A stretch of DNA of 64,000 bases. Source: an uncultured Paludibaculum sp. (GTDB lineage: Bacteria > Acidobacteriota > Terriglobia > Bryobacterales > Bryobacteraceae). A program made the translations under genes and the position numbers. The notes beneath the pieces were generated by a model that did no database searches, had not been told where the DNA came from, and saw nothing but the letters and a program-made list of their open reading frames with translations. Positions within the stretch are counted from its first letter, which is position 1, and every line of letters begins with the position of its first letter. The DNA lies in assembly GCF_963665245.1 (NCBI RefSeq), contig NZ_OY762269.1, positions 1,550,001 to 1,614,000 of the forward strand, read 5' to 3'. Positions 9,113 through 17,421 of this stretch are shown here, in pieces.

Positions 9113-9859
9113 ATGTTCTACCCACCCCTGCTCGACCTGGAAAACGCGCCCGCTCTCGATGTGCTGGCCATTGCCGCCCACCCCGACGACATCGAACAGA
9201 CCTGCGGCGGCGCCCTGCTGAAGATGGCCGAGATGGGCTATGTCACCGGCGCGCTCGATCTCACCGCCGGCGACATGGGCACTCGTGGCTCACCCGAACT
9301 CCGCATGGAAGAGGCTCGCAAAGCCGCCTCCATCCTGCGTCTGGACTTCCGCGAAAACCTCCAGATGCCCGATGCCCGGCTGGAGAACAGCATCCCGCTG
9401 CGCATGACCCTGATGGGCGTCATCCGCCGGCTGAAGCCCAAAGTGCTGATCCTCCCCTACTGGGAAGCCCGCCACCCCGACCACTACGTGGCCTCCATTC
9501 TCGGCTTTGAGGCTGCTTTCCTCTCCGGCATCCGCAAGATGGACGATCTGGCCGAACCGCACCGGCCCTTCAAAGTTGTCTATGCGTCCAGCTACGCCAC
9601 CGTGGCTCCGTCGTTTGTCATGGACATCACGCCCTACTTCGAACGCCGCATGGAATCCCTCTTCGCCTACGAATCCCAGTACGGCGAAACCGCCCAAGGG
9701 GCCGGCCTCTTCCCCAAAAAGGAAGAGATCCACGACCGCTTGCGGTCCATCGCCCGCTACTACGGCAACCTGATCGGAGCCAAGTACGGCGAACCCTACG
9801 TCGTCAAGGAAACCATGAAGGTGGATGACCTGGTGTCGATGGGCGTACGATCGTTCTGA
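9113..9859 (+). CDS. bshB1: PIG-L deacetylase, BshB1-like (bacillithiol biosynthesis)
   Basis: 248 residues of the LmbE/PIG-L zinc deacetylase fold. The zinc site and catalytic motif 'IAAHPDDIEQTCGG' is at about residues 20-33, and the third ligand lies in 'EARHPDHYVAS' (about 123-133). The tail 'EPYVVKETMKVDDLVS' is characteristic of BshB1, which removes the acetyl group from N-acetylglucosaminyl malate in bacillithiol synthesis. Bacillithiol is known from Firmicutes, Deinococcus and several Acidobacteria, so this fits. BshA and BshC are not in the window, so the pathway assignment rests on the sequence alone. It starts immediately after the rhomboid stop (TAA-ATG). Confidence 0.85.
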   Translation: MFYPPLLDLENAPALDVLAIAAHPDDIEQTCGGALLKMAEMGYVTGALDLTAGDMGTRGSPELRMEEARKAASILRLDFRENLQMPDARLENSIPLRMTLMGVIRRLKPKVLILPYWEARHPDHYVASILGFEAAFLSGIRKMDDLAEPHRPFKVVYASSYATVAPSFVMDITPYFERRMESLFAYESQYGETAQGAGLFPKKEEIHDRLRSIARYYGNLIGAKYGEPYVVKETMKVDDLVSMGVRSF

Positions 9860-9881
9860 CACTCCACGAGGTAGTCAGCTC

Positions 9882-10970
9882 ATGTCCTCTCGCCGCGAAT
9901 TCCTTTCGGCCGCTCTGGCGACCCAAATACCCGTCCAGAAGGCCGCCAACGTCAGCCACATCCAGATCAAAGCGGACAAGTTCTACTTCAACGGACGAGC
10001 CACCTACGCGGGCCGTGTCTGGAAGGGCCATTCCATTGAGGGCCTGTTGCTGAACTCGCGCGTGGTACAGGGCATCTTCGACGACGAAAACCCGCAAACC
10101 GTCTCCAGATGGGCCTATCCCGACACCGGCAAGTGGGATCCCAATCGCAATACCGACGAGTTCCTCGCGGCCATGCCGCAGTGGCGCAGACATGGACTGC
10201 TCGGCATCACGCTCAACCTCCAGGGAGGCAGTCCCCAGGGCTATTCGAAGGAACAACCCTGGCGCAACAGCGCCATTGCCCCCGATGGCTCGCTCAAGCC
10301 CGCCTACATGGCCCGCCTGCAACGGATCCTCGAGAACGCCAAGTCCATGAACATGGCTGTGATCCTGGGCATCTTCTACTTTGGCCAGGACGAATACCTG
10401 GCGAACGAAGACGCCGTGCGCAAGGCGGTTCGCGAGACCATTCGGTTTCTCCAGCGCGGTGGCCACTGGCACGTTCTGGTGGAAATCGCCAACGAGTGCG
10501 ACAACCGGAGCTACCAGCAGCCGCTCATCCAGGCTCCGCGCATCCATGAATTGATCGCCCTGGCCAAATCCATCACCACGGCCGGGCTGCGCCATTATGT
10601 CAGCGCCAGCTTCAATGGCGGCTCCATCCCCCACTCGAACGTTGTGAAGGAAGCCGACTTCCTCCTGATGCACGGCAACGGCGTCCGTGATCCCAAACGC
10701 ATCACCCAGATGGTCGAGCAGGCCCGCCGCGTGGAGGGCTACCGGCCCATGCCCATCGTCTTCAACGAGGACGACCACTTCGACTTCGACAAACCCGAGA
10801 ACAACTTCGTGGCCGCGATAACGGCCGGAGCCTCCTGGGGCTACTTCGACCCCGGCGCCAGCGACTACGCCGACGGCTACCAGTGCCCGCCCGTGAATTG
10901 GGGCATCAATACCGATCGCAAGAAAGCGTTCTTCCGTCTGGTGGCGGAAATGTCCGGCGCCCGCGTCTGA
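9882..10970 (+). CDS. putative TIM-barrel glycoside hydrolase-like protein (GH5-related)
   Basis: 362 residues, opening with a twin-arginine-like 'MSSRREFLSAALA' sequence that suggests Tat export, although the hydrophobic stretch is short. The body has alternating beta-alpha units: 'GLLGITLNLQGG', 'MNMAVILGIFYFGQ', 'WHVLVEIANECDN', 'HYVSASF' and 'MPIVFNEDDHFDF'. The Asn-Glu pair in 'IANECDN' and the later Glu in 'FNEDDH' sit where the acid/base and nucleophile of clan A glycosidases lie, so a retaining glycosidase of the cellulase type is plausible. Substrate unknown. It follows the bshB1-like gene by 22 bases and is probably co-transcribed. Confidence 0.65.
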   Translation: MSSRREFLSAALATQIPVQKAANVSHIQIKADKFYFNGRATYAGRVWKGHSIEGLLLNSRVVQGIFDDENPQTVSRWAYPDTGKWDPNRNTDEFLAAMPQWRRHGLLGITLNLQGGSPQGYSKEQPWRNSAIAPDGSLKPAYMARLQRILENAKSMNMAVILGIFYFGQDEYLANEDAVRKAVRETIRFLQRGGHWHVLVEIANECDNRSYQQPLIQAPRIHELIALAKSITTAGLRHYVSASFNGGSIPHSNVVKEADFLLMHGNGVRDPKRITQMVEQARRVEGYRPMPIVFNEDDHFDFDKPENNFVAAITAGASWGYFDPGASDYADGYQCPPVNWGINTDRKKAFFRLVAEMSGARV

Positions 10971-11010
10971 GACGGTACCCCAGCCGGCGCGTAGCGCATC
11001 AAAAGGAAGA

Positions 11011-11349
11011 ATGTCGCAAGGAACTATCGTTCGTGCCGCCGCCGGCCAGGCTCAGTTTTCTCCAGACAGGATGGGCAAGGTCTCACTGGCCGCGGCGGAT
11101 CATCTCTACGCCGGGCTGAACTGCCTGCTGCCCGGGCAGCAGCACCAGGCTCATACCCATGCCGACCAGGACAAGATGTACGTCGTCCTCGACGGAGCCG
11201 GAGAAGTCCAACTGGGCGAAGAACTCTCGGCCGTGACCGCGGGTGACCTCATCCTCGCGCCCGCCGGCGTCCTACACGGCATCCATAACACTGGGGTCGA
11301 CCCGCTGGTCGTCCTCGTCGTCTTCAGTCCGCCGCCGGTCCGCAAATGA
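11011..11349 (+). CDS. cupin domain protein
   Basis: 112 residues forming one cupin barrel. Motif 1 is 'GQQHQAHTHADQDKMYVVLDGAGEVQLG' (split here for clarity: metal ligands HAHTH with the Gln/Asp that follow). Motif 2 is 'GDLILAPAGVLHGIHNTG', with the last metal-ligand histidine. Small cytoplasmic cupins like this bind a metal and may be dioxygenases, isomerases or sensors; no specific reaction can be assigned. No signal peptide. The stop overlaps the start of the following secreted beta-lactamase-like protein by four bases (ATGA), so the two are translated together. Confidence 0.8.
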   Translation: MSQGTIVRAAAGQAQFSPDRMGKVSLAAADHLYAGLNCLLPGQQHQAHTHADQDKMYVVLDGAGEVQLGEELSAVTAGDLILAPAGVLHGIHNTGVDPLVVLVVFSPPPVRK

Positions 11350-12269
11350 TCCGTCCGGCCCTCCTCCTGTTGCTCGCCGCCGCGGCTTTCGGCCAGGAAA
11401 GCGGTGTCCAATCGCTTGCCAGCAAGGCCTTGGCCGCCGAGCTGACGCGCATCGAGCAGGAGTCCGGAGGCCAGCTCGGTCTAGCTGCTATCTGCCCGGA
11501 AAAGAACCTGCGCATCGGCTGGCGCGCGACGGACCGCTTCCCCCTGGCCGAACTCGCCCACCTGCCCGTCGCCATCCGCACCATGGCCCTGATGGAAGCG
11601 GGCCTCCTGCCCTTCCGCAAGTGGGTGCGGGTGGAACCCGGCTCCTACGTCTCGGGCCACAGCCCCATCCGCGACCGCTATCCCGAAGGCGCCGTCCTTA
11701 CCATTGGTCAACTGCTCCGCTATGCCATCGCTGAGAATGACGCCAGCGCCAGCGACGTTCTGCTCACGTTGTCAGGCGGCCCGCAGCCCCTCACCTCCAC
11801 CATGCAGCGTCTGGTCAAGGATGGCCTCCGCGTCGATCGCACAACCAAGGAAATGCGCGCCGACCTCGAGAAACTCGGCCCCCAGGCCATAGCCGCGGAC
11901 CCTCGAGATTCCACCACGCCGGAAGCCTATACGGCGCTTCTCACTCTGGTCCACCGCCGCATGCTCCTCAAGCCCAAGCCCGCGGAACTCCTGCTGACGT
12001 GGCTCTCGGAGGCGAGTCAGAGCCCACAACGCCTGAAGGCGCTGCTCCCCGCGGACGTGCGGGTCTGGCATCTTCCCGCCACCTGCGGGGCAAAGGACAA
12101 AACGAATCTCTGCACCAGCGATGCAGGCGGCATCGTCCTGCCCGGAGACCAAGGCAACATTCTGCTGAGCGTCTTCCTGAAGCTCTCCCCGCGCGAGGAA
12201 GCAGACCGTGAGAAGACCCTGGCTGAAGCGGCCCGCGCCGTCTATCGCTTCTTCACGACGCCCGAGTAG
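11346..12269 (+). CDS. class A beta-lactamase-like protein lacking the catalytic residues
   Basis: 307 residues with a clear signal peptide (1-16, AAAAFG-Q). The fold matches class A serine beta-lactamases: 'ELTRIEQESGGQLG' first helix, 'RFPLAELAHLPVAI' where active enzymes have RFPxxSxxK, and 'PRDSTTPEAYTALL' where TEM has ERDTTTP. The Ser70 position is Glu69 and the Lys73 position is His72. The SDN loop reads 'END' (about 130-132), and the KTG strand reads 'TCG'. A lactamase reaction is therefore not expected. The protein may bind a peptidoglycan-like ligand or have a new role. It is coupled to the cupin gene by an ATGA overlap. Confidence 0.75.
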   Translation: MIRPALLLLLAAAAFGQESGVQSLASKALAAELTRIEQESGGQLGLAAICPEKNLRIGWRATDRFPLAELAHLPVAIRTMALMEAGLLPFRKWVRVEPGSYVSGHSPIRDRYPEGAVLTIGQLLRYAIAENDASASDVLLTLSGGPQPLTSTMQRLVKDGLRVDRTTKEMRADLEKLGPQAIAADPRDSTTPEAYTALLTLVHRRMLLKPKPAELLLTWLSEASQSPQRLKALLPADVRVWHLPATCGAKDKTNLCTSDAGGIVLPGDQGNILLSVFLKLSPREEADREKTLAEAARAVYRFFTTPE

Positions 12270-12468
12270 AGGCCTGGCCGCACTCACTTTCCCTCTACCC
12301 CGCACGGCAAGGCCAGGAATAAAAGCGACGCAGAACGGCATACGCAATGGTGGCCCTGCGGCGGCTTCGGAATTTCCCGAATCCAGCGGGCCAAGGGGCA
12401 TCCAATAGAGGCACAGAACCCGCGACGCCTTCGTCCGCGGCCCGTCCTGGCTAGGCAGCTGATCCAAC

Positions 12469-13023
12469 ATGAGTCTCCACCCCATTCGAATCCTTGCGCT
12501 ATCCGGCAGCCTCCGCGCGAACTCCTCGAACAAAGAGTTGCTCCGGGCGGCGGTCACGCTGTGCCCACCCGGGATTGACATGCTGATCTACGAGGGGCTT
12601 GGCGCGCTGCCCCACTTCAACCCCGACCACGACGGCGAGCAGGCGGAGCCAGGCGTCACCGGTTGGCGCTCGAGCCTGCGGAGTTGCGATGGCGTTGTGT
12701 TCTCCGTTCCCGAATACGCCCACGGAGTCCCCGGCTCCTTGAAGAATGCACTGGACTGGGTGGTGGGCGGGTCCGAATTTGTTGGCAAACCGGTTACCCT
12801 CTTCAATGCTTCGCCCCGCGGAACCTATGCGCAGGCATCTCTGCTGGAAACTCTCACGGTCATGTCCGCGAACGTGGTGTCGGAAGCCTCCGTCACCCTG
12901 AACCCCACGGGTAAGCCGTTCTCCGCGGACGAGATCCTGGCGAATCCTGAACTGTCCGCCCTGTTGCGCTCCGCCATCGAGTCCTTCGTGGCGGCTATCC
13001 GGGCGACGAAGGACGCACAGTAA
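12469..13023 (+). CDS. NADPH-dependent FMN reductase (flavodoxin-like quinone reductase)
   Basis: 184 residues of the FMN_red fold. The phosphate-binding loop for FMN is 'LALSGSLRANSSNKELLRAA' (about residues 8-27). The second flavin-contact motif, 'PEYAHGVPGSLKNALDWVVG' (about 81-100), is typical of ChrR/YieF/ArsH-like enzymes. These cytoplasmic dimers use NAD(P)H to reduce FMN, quinones, chromate or azo compounds. No partner gene sits in the same operon; the upstream gap is about 200 bases and holds no visible gene. The natural substrate cannot be named. Confidence 0.88.
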   Translation: MSLHPIRILALSGSLRANSSNKELLRAAVTLCPPGIDMLIYEGLGALPHFNPDHDGEQAEPGVTGWRSSLRSCDGVVFSVPEYAHGVPGSLKNALDWVVGGSEFVGKPVTLFNASPRGTYAQASLLETLTVMSANVVSEASVTLNPTGKPFSADEILANPELSALLRSAIESFVAAIRATKDAQ

Positions 13024-13077
13024 CCGGGGAGAGCAATTGCCGTTTCGCGGCCGGCGGCCCTGGGTTATGATGCTGCC

Positions 13078-13572
13078 ATGCTCACCCGCTTGCTGCCGTG
13101 GGCCCTTCTGCTGGCCCTCCTGTCACCTGCCGCCGGGGCGCCCGGCGACGATCCCTGGAAGAAACTGCTTGCGCTCGCCGGTGAGTGGGAGGGCACGCAA
13201 GGCGGCCGGCCGCTCAAGCTCACCTACATGGTGATCTCTGGAGGCCATGCCCTCATGGAAACCTGGAAGATGCCTGCGCCGGAGCCCGACATGGTCACCA
13301 TCTACCATCGCGACGGAGCAGCCTTCGTGGCGACGCACTATTGCAGCGCTGGCAATCAGCCGCGCATGCGGGCCGCCGGAGCGGACCCGGATGGAAAATC
13401 CATCCGTTTCCGTTTCACCGATATCACCAATCTGGCGAAACCGGACGCCGACCACATCCGCCACGTCACGGTCAGCTTCGTGGATGCCAACCACTTCAAC
13501 CAGGAATGGTTCAGCATGGAACAGGGCAAGGAACAGTCCGCCACCTTCCACTGGACCCGCAGGACAAAGTAG
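13078..13572 (+). CDS. small secreted protein, paralogue of the gene at 22285
   Basis: 164 residues with a signal peptide (hydrophobic 'LLPWALLLALLSPAAGA'). The mature domain is a single beta-rich unit opening with 'WKKLLALAGEWEGT' and containing 'LTYMVISGGHALMETW', 'DMVTIYHRDG', 'VATHYCSAGNQPRM' and 'GKSIRFRF'. These motifs are seen in lipocalin-like secreted proteins of Acidobacteria with no known function. A second copy, about three quarters identical by eye, lies at 22285-22785, and even the bases before the start codon (TATGA-GCTGCCATG) match. Each copy stands as a single gene. The cysteine in HYCS is conserved in both. Confidence 0.7.
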   Translation: MLTRLLPWALLLALLSPAAGAPGDDPWKKLLALAGEWEGTQGGRPLKLTYMVISGGHALMETWKMPAPEPDMVTIYHRDGAAFVATHYCSAGNQPRMRAAGADPDGKSIRFRFTDITNLAKPDADHIRHVTVSFVDANHFNQEWFSMEQGKEQSATFHWTRRTK

Positions 13573-13626
13573 CCGCGCACACGCCCTCGCCTTTCCAGCC
13601 CGCCTCCCAATGGGAAACTGGACGGT

Positions 13627-14088
13627 ATGACCGCGAAAAGTGCGCCCCGCGCGAAGGCTGGATTCCTCAGGCAATACGGACTCAGCCTGACCGCGATCGC
13701 GATTCTCCTTTTGTGGTTAGCCCTGTATTTCGTCAATGACCCCCAGACTCACCGTGGTTCGTACTTCGGAAACGCCATAGCCGACTGGACCGGCGTGGTG
13801 GTAACCGTGATTGCCACGAAGTACTTCTACGAGGTGGGGTCCGCGGAGAGCAGACAGCCGGACCACGGGTTCCGCAGCCGTCTCATGGAAACACTGCGGG
13901 ATCATTCGTTGTCCATCTTTCTCGGGATCACCGGCGGGGGCTGGACCATCCTCTACTTGAAGATGGACTCCGAAGGCAAATGGGGTCAGGTAGTTGGCAA
14001 CATCGTGTCCGAGTGGACGCAGCTCCTCGGGCTGGTCCTCCTCACCAAACGCCTGATCGAGCGGAAATCTAAGGAAAGCAAGGAATAG
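13627..14088 (+). CDS. small membrane protein of unknown function
   Basis: 153 residues. Hydrophobic segments lie at about 20-36 ('LTAIAILLLWLALYFVN'), 46-66 ('GNAIADWTGVVVTVIATKYF'), 96-112 ('SIFLGITGGGWTILYLK') and 126-141 ('EWTQLLGLVLLTKRLI'), so two to four helices are likely. The C-terminus is charged (ERKSKESKE). It has no catalytic motif that I recognise. The gene lies 54 bases after the secreted-protein gene on the same strand, and a gap of about 350 bases follows. Confidence 0.65.
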   Translation: MTAKSAPRAKAGFLRQYGLSLTAIAILLLWLALYFVNDPQTHRGSYFGNAIADWTGVVVTVIATKYFYEVGSAESRQPDHGFRSRLMETLRDHSLSIFLGITGGGWTILYLKMDSEGKWGQVVGNIVSEWTQLLGLVLLTKRLIERKSKESKE

Positions 14089-14442
14089 AAACGGTCCGGC
14101 AAGTGCCGCCCGCATGAGTTTACAGCGCCCGCGGCACGCTTTCCTGCATCAAAGGGAGAGGGATTGTATCCCGCTGCCCGCGTTGTGCCTCCAGGGAACG
14201 CCCAAAGCCTCACGACAGCAAAATGAGCCACGAAGCTGCTAATCTGAACCGAAGTGTACGCTCGACAGCGTCTCGTACACTTGTCTCCGGCTTATTAACC
14301 AGGCGAGTATGCATCGATCGGAACGCCTCACGATCGCACCGGGTGCGTCTCTGAGTCGTACTCCCGCCCCGGGCGGCTCACCGCGGAGGGCGGCCGGCAA
14401 ATGGAACTACATGATCAGGAAAGCGAAGCGAGGAGAATGAAG
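14089..14442. other. 354-bp intergenic stretch with an inverted repeat
   Basis: No gene recognised. It contains the inverted repeat AAGTGTACG...CGTACACTT (14252-14282) upstream of the sugar dehydrogenase operon, and is a likely site for its promoter. No clear -35/-10 pair was found. Confidence 0.5.
14252..14282. promoter_or_regulatory. inverted repeat, possible operator or hairpin
   Basis: Nine bases AAGTGTACG pair perfectly with CGTACACTT after a 13-base spacer. It lies about 160 bases upstream of the PQQ-type sugar dehydrogenase start. It could bind a dimeric regulator or form a weak hairpin. There is no T-run, so it is not a good intrinsic terminator. Confidence 0.35.
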
Positions 14443-15660
14443 ATGAAACTGGCGAGAGCGGCACTGCTACTCACCTCGGCCATTTCGGCTTGGGCCCAGG
14501 TCAACGTGGGCGAACAGAAACCCGAACCCACCTTGCCGTTCAAGATGACCACAACGGCCAACTTCGAACTGCCATGGCGCATCGCCTTCCTGCCGGATGG
14601 CCGCATGTTGGTCACCGAGAAGATCGGGCCCATCTGGCTGGTCTCCGCCCAGGGGGAAAAGATCTCTGCCCTCAGCGGGACGCCGCCCGTCTATTGGCAA
14701 GGTCAGAATGGCATGCTGGGTGTCTTCCTCTCGCCGACTTACGCTACCGACCAGCGCATCTACATCACCTACATCGAACCGGGCGACTACGGCGGAGGCC
14801 AGGCACTGGCCCGCGCCAAGCTGAATCTGGGCCGCGTCCCCCGGCTGGAGAATTTCGAAGTGATCTGGCGCCAGATGCCTCGCGGCAAGGGCGGCCAGGC
14901 GGGCGGCCAGATCGCCTTCTCCGCCGATGGTCAGTATTTGTACATGTCGGTGGGCGATCGCCAGCGCATGACGCCAGCACAGGATCCCGACCAGCCCGTC
15001 GGAAAGATTCTACGCCTGACGCTGGATGGCAAGCCCGCCCCGGGCAACCCCAACTTCGGCAAGACCGGCGCCGCGACCATCCCATTGATCGATCCACCGC
15101 GCAACACCGAACTCGCCAAGACAGCGCAGCCGGTCAGCGCCTACACCTTCCCCGGACCCAACCAGACGCCGGCCGAAACCTGGGCCAGCGGCTTCCGCGC
15201 CCCCTACGGCCTGGCCTTCTCGCCCGCCGGTGAACTGTGGGAAGTCGAACACGGCCCCCGCGGCGGCGACGAGTTGAACCTGATTGAAAAAGGCAAGAAC
15301 TACGGCTGGCCGCTCGTCTCCTACGGCAAGAACTATGACGAGGTGCCGATTCCGAACCCCGACACCCGGCCCGACCTGGCGAAGCCTGTGCTCTATTGGG
15401 TGCCGGTGATCGCCCCCGGCAACCTGATGTTCTACCACGGCAAGAGCACCTTCCCGCAGTGGGACGGCAGCGGCTTCGTCAGCGGCCTTGCATCAATGTC
15501 GATCACTCGCATCCTCTTCGACGGCAAGGGCGGAGCCAAAACAGCCGAGCGCTGGGAAGTGGGCAAACGCATCCGCGATGTGGAACAGGGTCCCGATGGC
15601 TCACTGTGGATGCTGGAAGACGCCAATCCCGGCGCGCTGATCCACGTGACGCCGAAGTGA
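14443..15660 (+). CDS. PQQ-dependent sugar dehydrogenase family protein (soluble glucose dehydrogenase-like)
   Basis: 405 residues with a signal peptide (MKLARAALLLTSAISAWAQ), so it acts in the periplasm. The six-bladed propeller of the GSDH family is evident: 'WRIAFLPDGRMLVTEK', 'GMLGVFLSPTYATDQRIYITY', 'GKGGQAGGQIAFSADGQYLYMSVGDR', and the typical 'PYGLAFSPAGELWEVEHGPRGGDELN' followed by 'GKNYGWP'. Members oxidise aldoses with PQQ and pass electrons to an acceptor. The start at 14443 has AGGAGA six bases upstream and is better placed than the ATG at 14437. The stop overlaps the next gene, a multiheme cytochrome, which is an attractive electron acceptor. The exact sugar is unknown. Confidence 0.85.
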   Translation: MKLARAALLLTSAISAWAQVNVGEQKPEPTLPFKMTTTANFELPWRIAFLPDGRMLVTEKIGPIWLVSAQGEKISALSGTPPVYWQGQNGMLGVFLSPTYATDQRIYITYIEPGDYGGGQALARAKLNLGRVPRLENFEVIWRQMPRGKGGQAGGQIAFSADGQYLYMSVGDRQRMTPAQDPDQPVGKILRLTLDGKPAPGNPNFGKTGAATIPLIDPPRNTELAKTAQPVSAYTFPGPNQTPAETWASGFRAPYGLAFSPAGELWEVEHGPRGGDELNLIEKGKNYGWPLVSYGKNYDEVPIPNPDTRPDLAKPVLYWVPVIAPGNLMFYHGKSTFPQWDGSGFVSGLASMSITRILFDGKGGAKTAERWEVGKRIRDVEQGPDGSLWMLEDANPGALIHVTPK

Positions 15661-16133
15661 CCCGGTCGCCCTGGAAAATTGTTGGCATGTTGCTGCTGGC
15701 CGCGGGACTCCACGGCCAGCAGCAGCCAATTGCGTACAGCCACAAGACGCACTTGGCGTTGGGCCTGAAGTGCAACTCCTGCCACAAGAACGCGGACCCT
15801 GGCGAAGCGATGGGCTTCCCGGCGGAGTCGTTCTGCATGAGCTGTCATCGGACAATAAAGACGGGTAGTCCAGACATCCAGAAGCTGACCGCCGCCGCCA
15901 AGGCAAAGGAACCCCTCCCCTGGGGCCGTGTCTACCGGCTCCCGGCGTACGTCTACTTCAGCCACCGCGTGCACACGTCAGCCGGAACGGCCTGCGAAAC
16001 CTGCCACGGCCCGGTGCCCCAGCGCGACGTCATCACCAGGGAAGTAACGCACGACATGCGATCCTGCATCGCGTGCCACACTGCGGCGAAAGCCCGGCAG
16101 GACTGTACCGCCTGCCACGAAGAACGTCAGTAG
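15657..16133 (+). CDS. secreted five-heme cytochrome c (class III/c7-like)
   Basis: 158 residues from a GTG that overlaps the stop of the sugar dehydrogenase gene (GTGA). A signal peptide (MTRSPWKIVGMLLLAAGLHG) leads to a small domain with five CxxCH heme-binding motifs: CNSCH, CMSCH, CETCH, CIACH and CTACH. Extra histidines ('YSHKTH', 'YFSHRVH', 'THDM') can serve as distal ligands, as in cytochrome c3/c7 proteins. The coupling suggests that it takes electrons from the dehydrogenase and carries them across the periplasm, which is inference. The downstream stretch has few convincing genes. Confidence 0.88.
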   Translation: MTRSPWKIVGMLLLAAGLHGQQQPIAYSHKTHLALGLKCNSCHKNADPGEAMGFPAESFCMSCHRTIKTGSPDIQKLTAAAKAKEPLPWGRVYRLPAYVYFSHRVHTSAGTACETCHGPVPQRDVITREVTHDMRSCIACHTAAKARQDCTACHEERQ

Positions 16134-16850
16134 GGTCGGTGGGCAGCGGGACACTTCACGTCACCTCGCAATGCTTCCGGCTAGAGCTGGGCCGAGGTAG
16201 GTCACGCCGAGACGCGCGTCAGTTGACCCGATCGCTGATTGCGGGCCTGTACCGATTTGCTTTCACGATGCTTTTTGTAAGGAGCCATACTGTGCCTGCC
16301 GTCCTTGCCCCTCGAATGCGTGAGTTCAGGTTTCAGGGGTAGCCAGTACCTTACGCAAATGCCGGCGACCATCCCAGCGAGGAAGCAGAACGGGTGCCGC
16401 TTCGCATCCAAGCTGGCCACCCACGCGCACTCGGCAATCGCAACCCGGACCGGTTGGGTAGCTGGTCCGGACGTGTGCATCTCCCACGGGAGAAGGCAGA
16501 GCATGCCCAATGCGAACGGTGGTCGTTCTCTGTATGGGGATACTTTTTCATCTGGTTCGAGAAGTCCGCGGGCAGTTTCATGATTCGATCCTCTCCCTCG
16601 ATCAGCCCACCCCAAGCATACCTGCTCAGCCTTGTTGCGATGATGCGCTGCAATCGGTTTTCGACTGCTTCTCGGGAATTCTGAGCGCCTAAGAAGAGGG
16701 CTCTCCTCGGTGGAGCTTCTACGATGACTCCTCGAAATGCTAGGCCGCTTTACCGCTTTCGGTGGCGTATTTGGGTACGGACCTTCAGAGGTGGCAATTC
16801 ATCAGAGTCTGTCCGCCGTCGCTGTCGGGTTTTATGCGTACTTCCTCTGG
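16134..16850. other. 717-bp stretch without a convincing gene
   Basis: Several overlapping open frames exist on both strands (for example a minus-strand frame at 16202-16615), but none has a family motif, a ribosome binding site or the codon pattern of the neighbours. The base composition is less GC-skewed at third positions than in flanking genes. It may be decayed coding sequence at the edge of the accessory region. Confidence 0.45.
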
Positions 16851-17063
16851 CTAACTCTCCTTCACGTCGGCGTTACGAGTTTCCTCTTGTCCGGGATTCA
16901 CGGAGTAGAGGGTGGAGAACTCAATCTGAACGAGCTTTGGGCCTCTTGACTTTGTTCTGTAGAATCTCAAGTCTCCGTCTCCAAAGATGACCTCTGAATC
17001 GGGAGCAAACCCCTTCAAGTGGTCCAGCAAGCTGGAGAGTGTGATCGCGTGTTGTTTCTTCAT
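16851..17063 (-). CDS. small protein of unknown function (70 aa)
   Basis: 70 residues starting at an ATG preceded by GGAAAGGATGTC, a reasonable ribosome binding site. The sequence has a helix-like opening ('ITLSSLLDHLKGFAPDSEVIFGDGDLRFY') followed by a beta-like stretch ('KLVQIEFSTLY'), so it looks like a folded alpha/beta mini-domain. Similar small proteins with an 'L..L..LPPD.EV.FG.GDL.FYR' pattern occur in scattered bacterial genomes, often near mobile genes (from memory, not searched). It lies on the strand opposite to the disrupted secreted protein gene and the IS256 element. No function assigned. Confidence 0.55.
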   Translation of the reverse strand: MKKQHAITLSSLLDHLKGFAPDSEVIFGDGDLRFYRTKSRGPKLVQIEFSTLYSVNPGQEETRNADVKES

Positions 17064-17324
17064 GACATCCTTTCCGGAGATCATAGCCCATTTGGCAGGA
17101 TGTGCTCTCCAGTCAGCGATAGTGAGGAAACACCCGAGGCGGGGACCGCCTGAGAATCTTCGCGCTTGGGTATCGCCCCTTTCGTACAAGCCGCTCCGTG
17201 CTGTAATGAGTGCGTGAGGCGATCTGCCTGGGTGATCCTCGTGCTTGCGTTGTCAGCTTGGAGTGCGACCAAACTTCAGCCGGCATTTCCCTCCGAGGTC
17301 AGGCCACCGGATGACTCGCTCATC

Positions 17325-17333
17325 CTCCCTCTG
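17325..17333 (+). repeat. left target-site duplication of the IS256-family element
   Basis: CTCCCTCTG here is repeated exactly at 18757-18765 on the other side of the element. A 9-bp duplication is within the 8-9 bp range of the IS256 family. Confidence 0.75.
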
Positions 17334-17421
17334 TGGTTATGTTCTAAGAGTTCTGCAAAAGCAAAGAGGGCCATGGTAAGCCTTTCTGATCCGTATCGCA
17401 GCGGAAGGAAGGAAAGGACCA

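Noticed and set aside
16202..16615. Minus-strand open frame of 137 codons
   Set aside because: It has some hydrophobic character but no ribosome binding site or family motif; it may be decayed, but I cannot support a gene.
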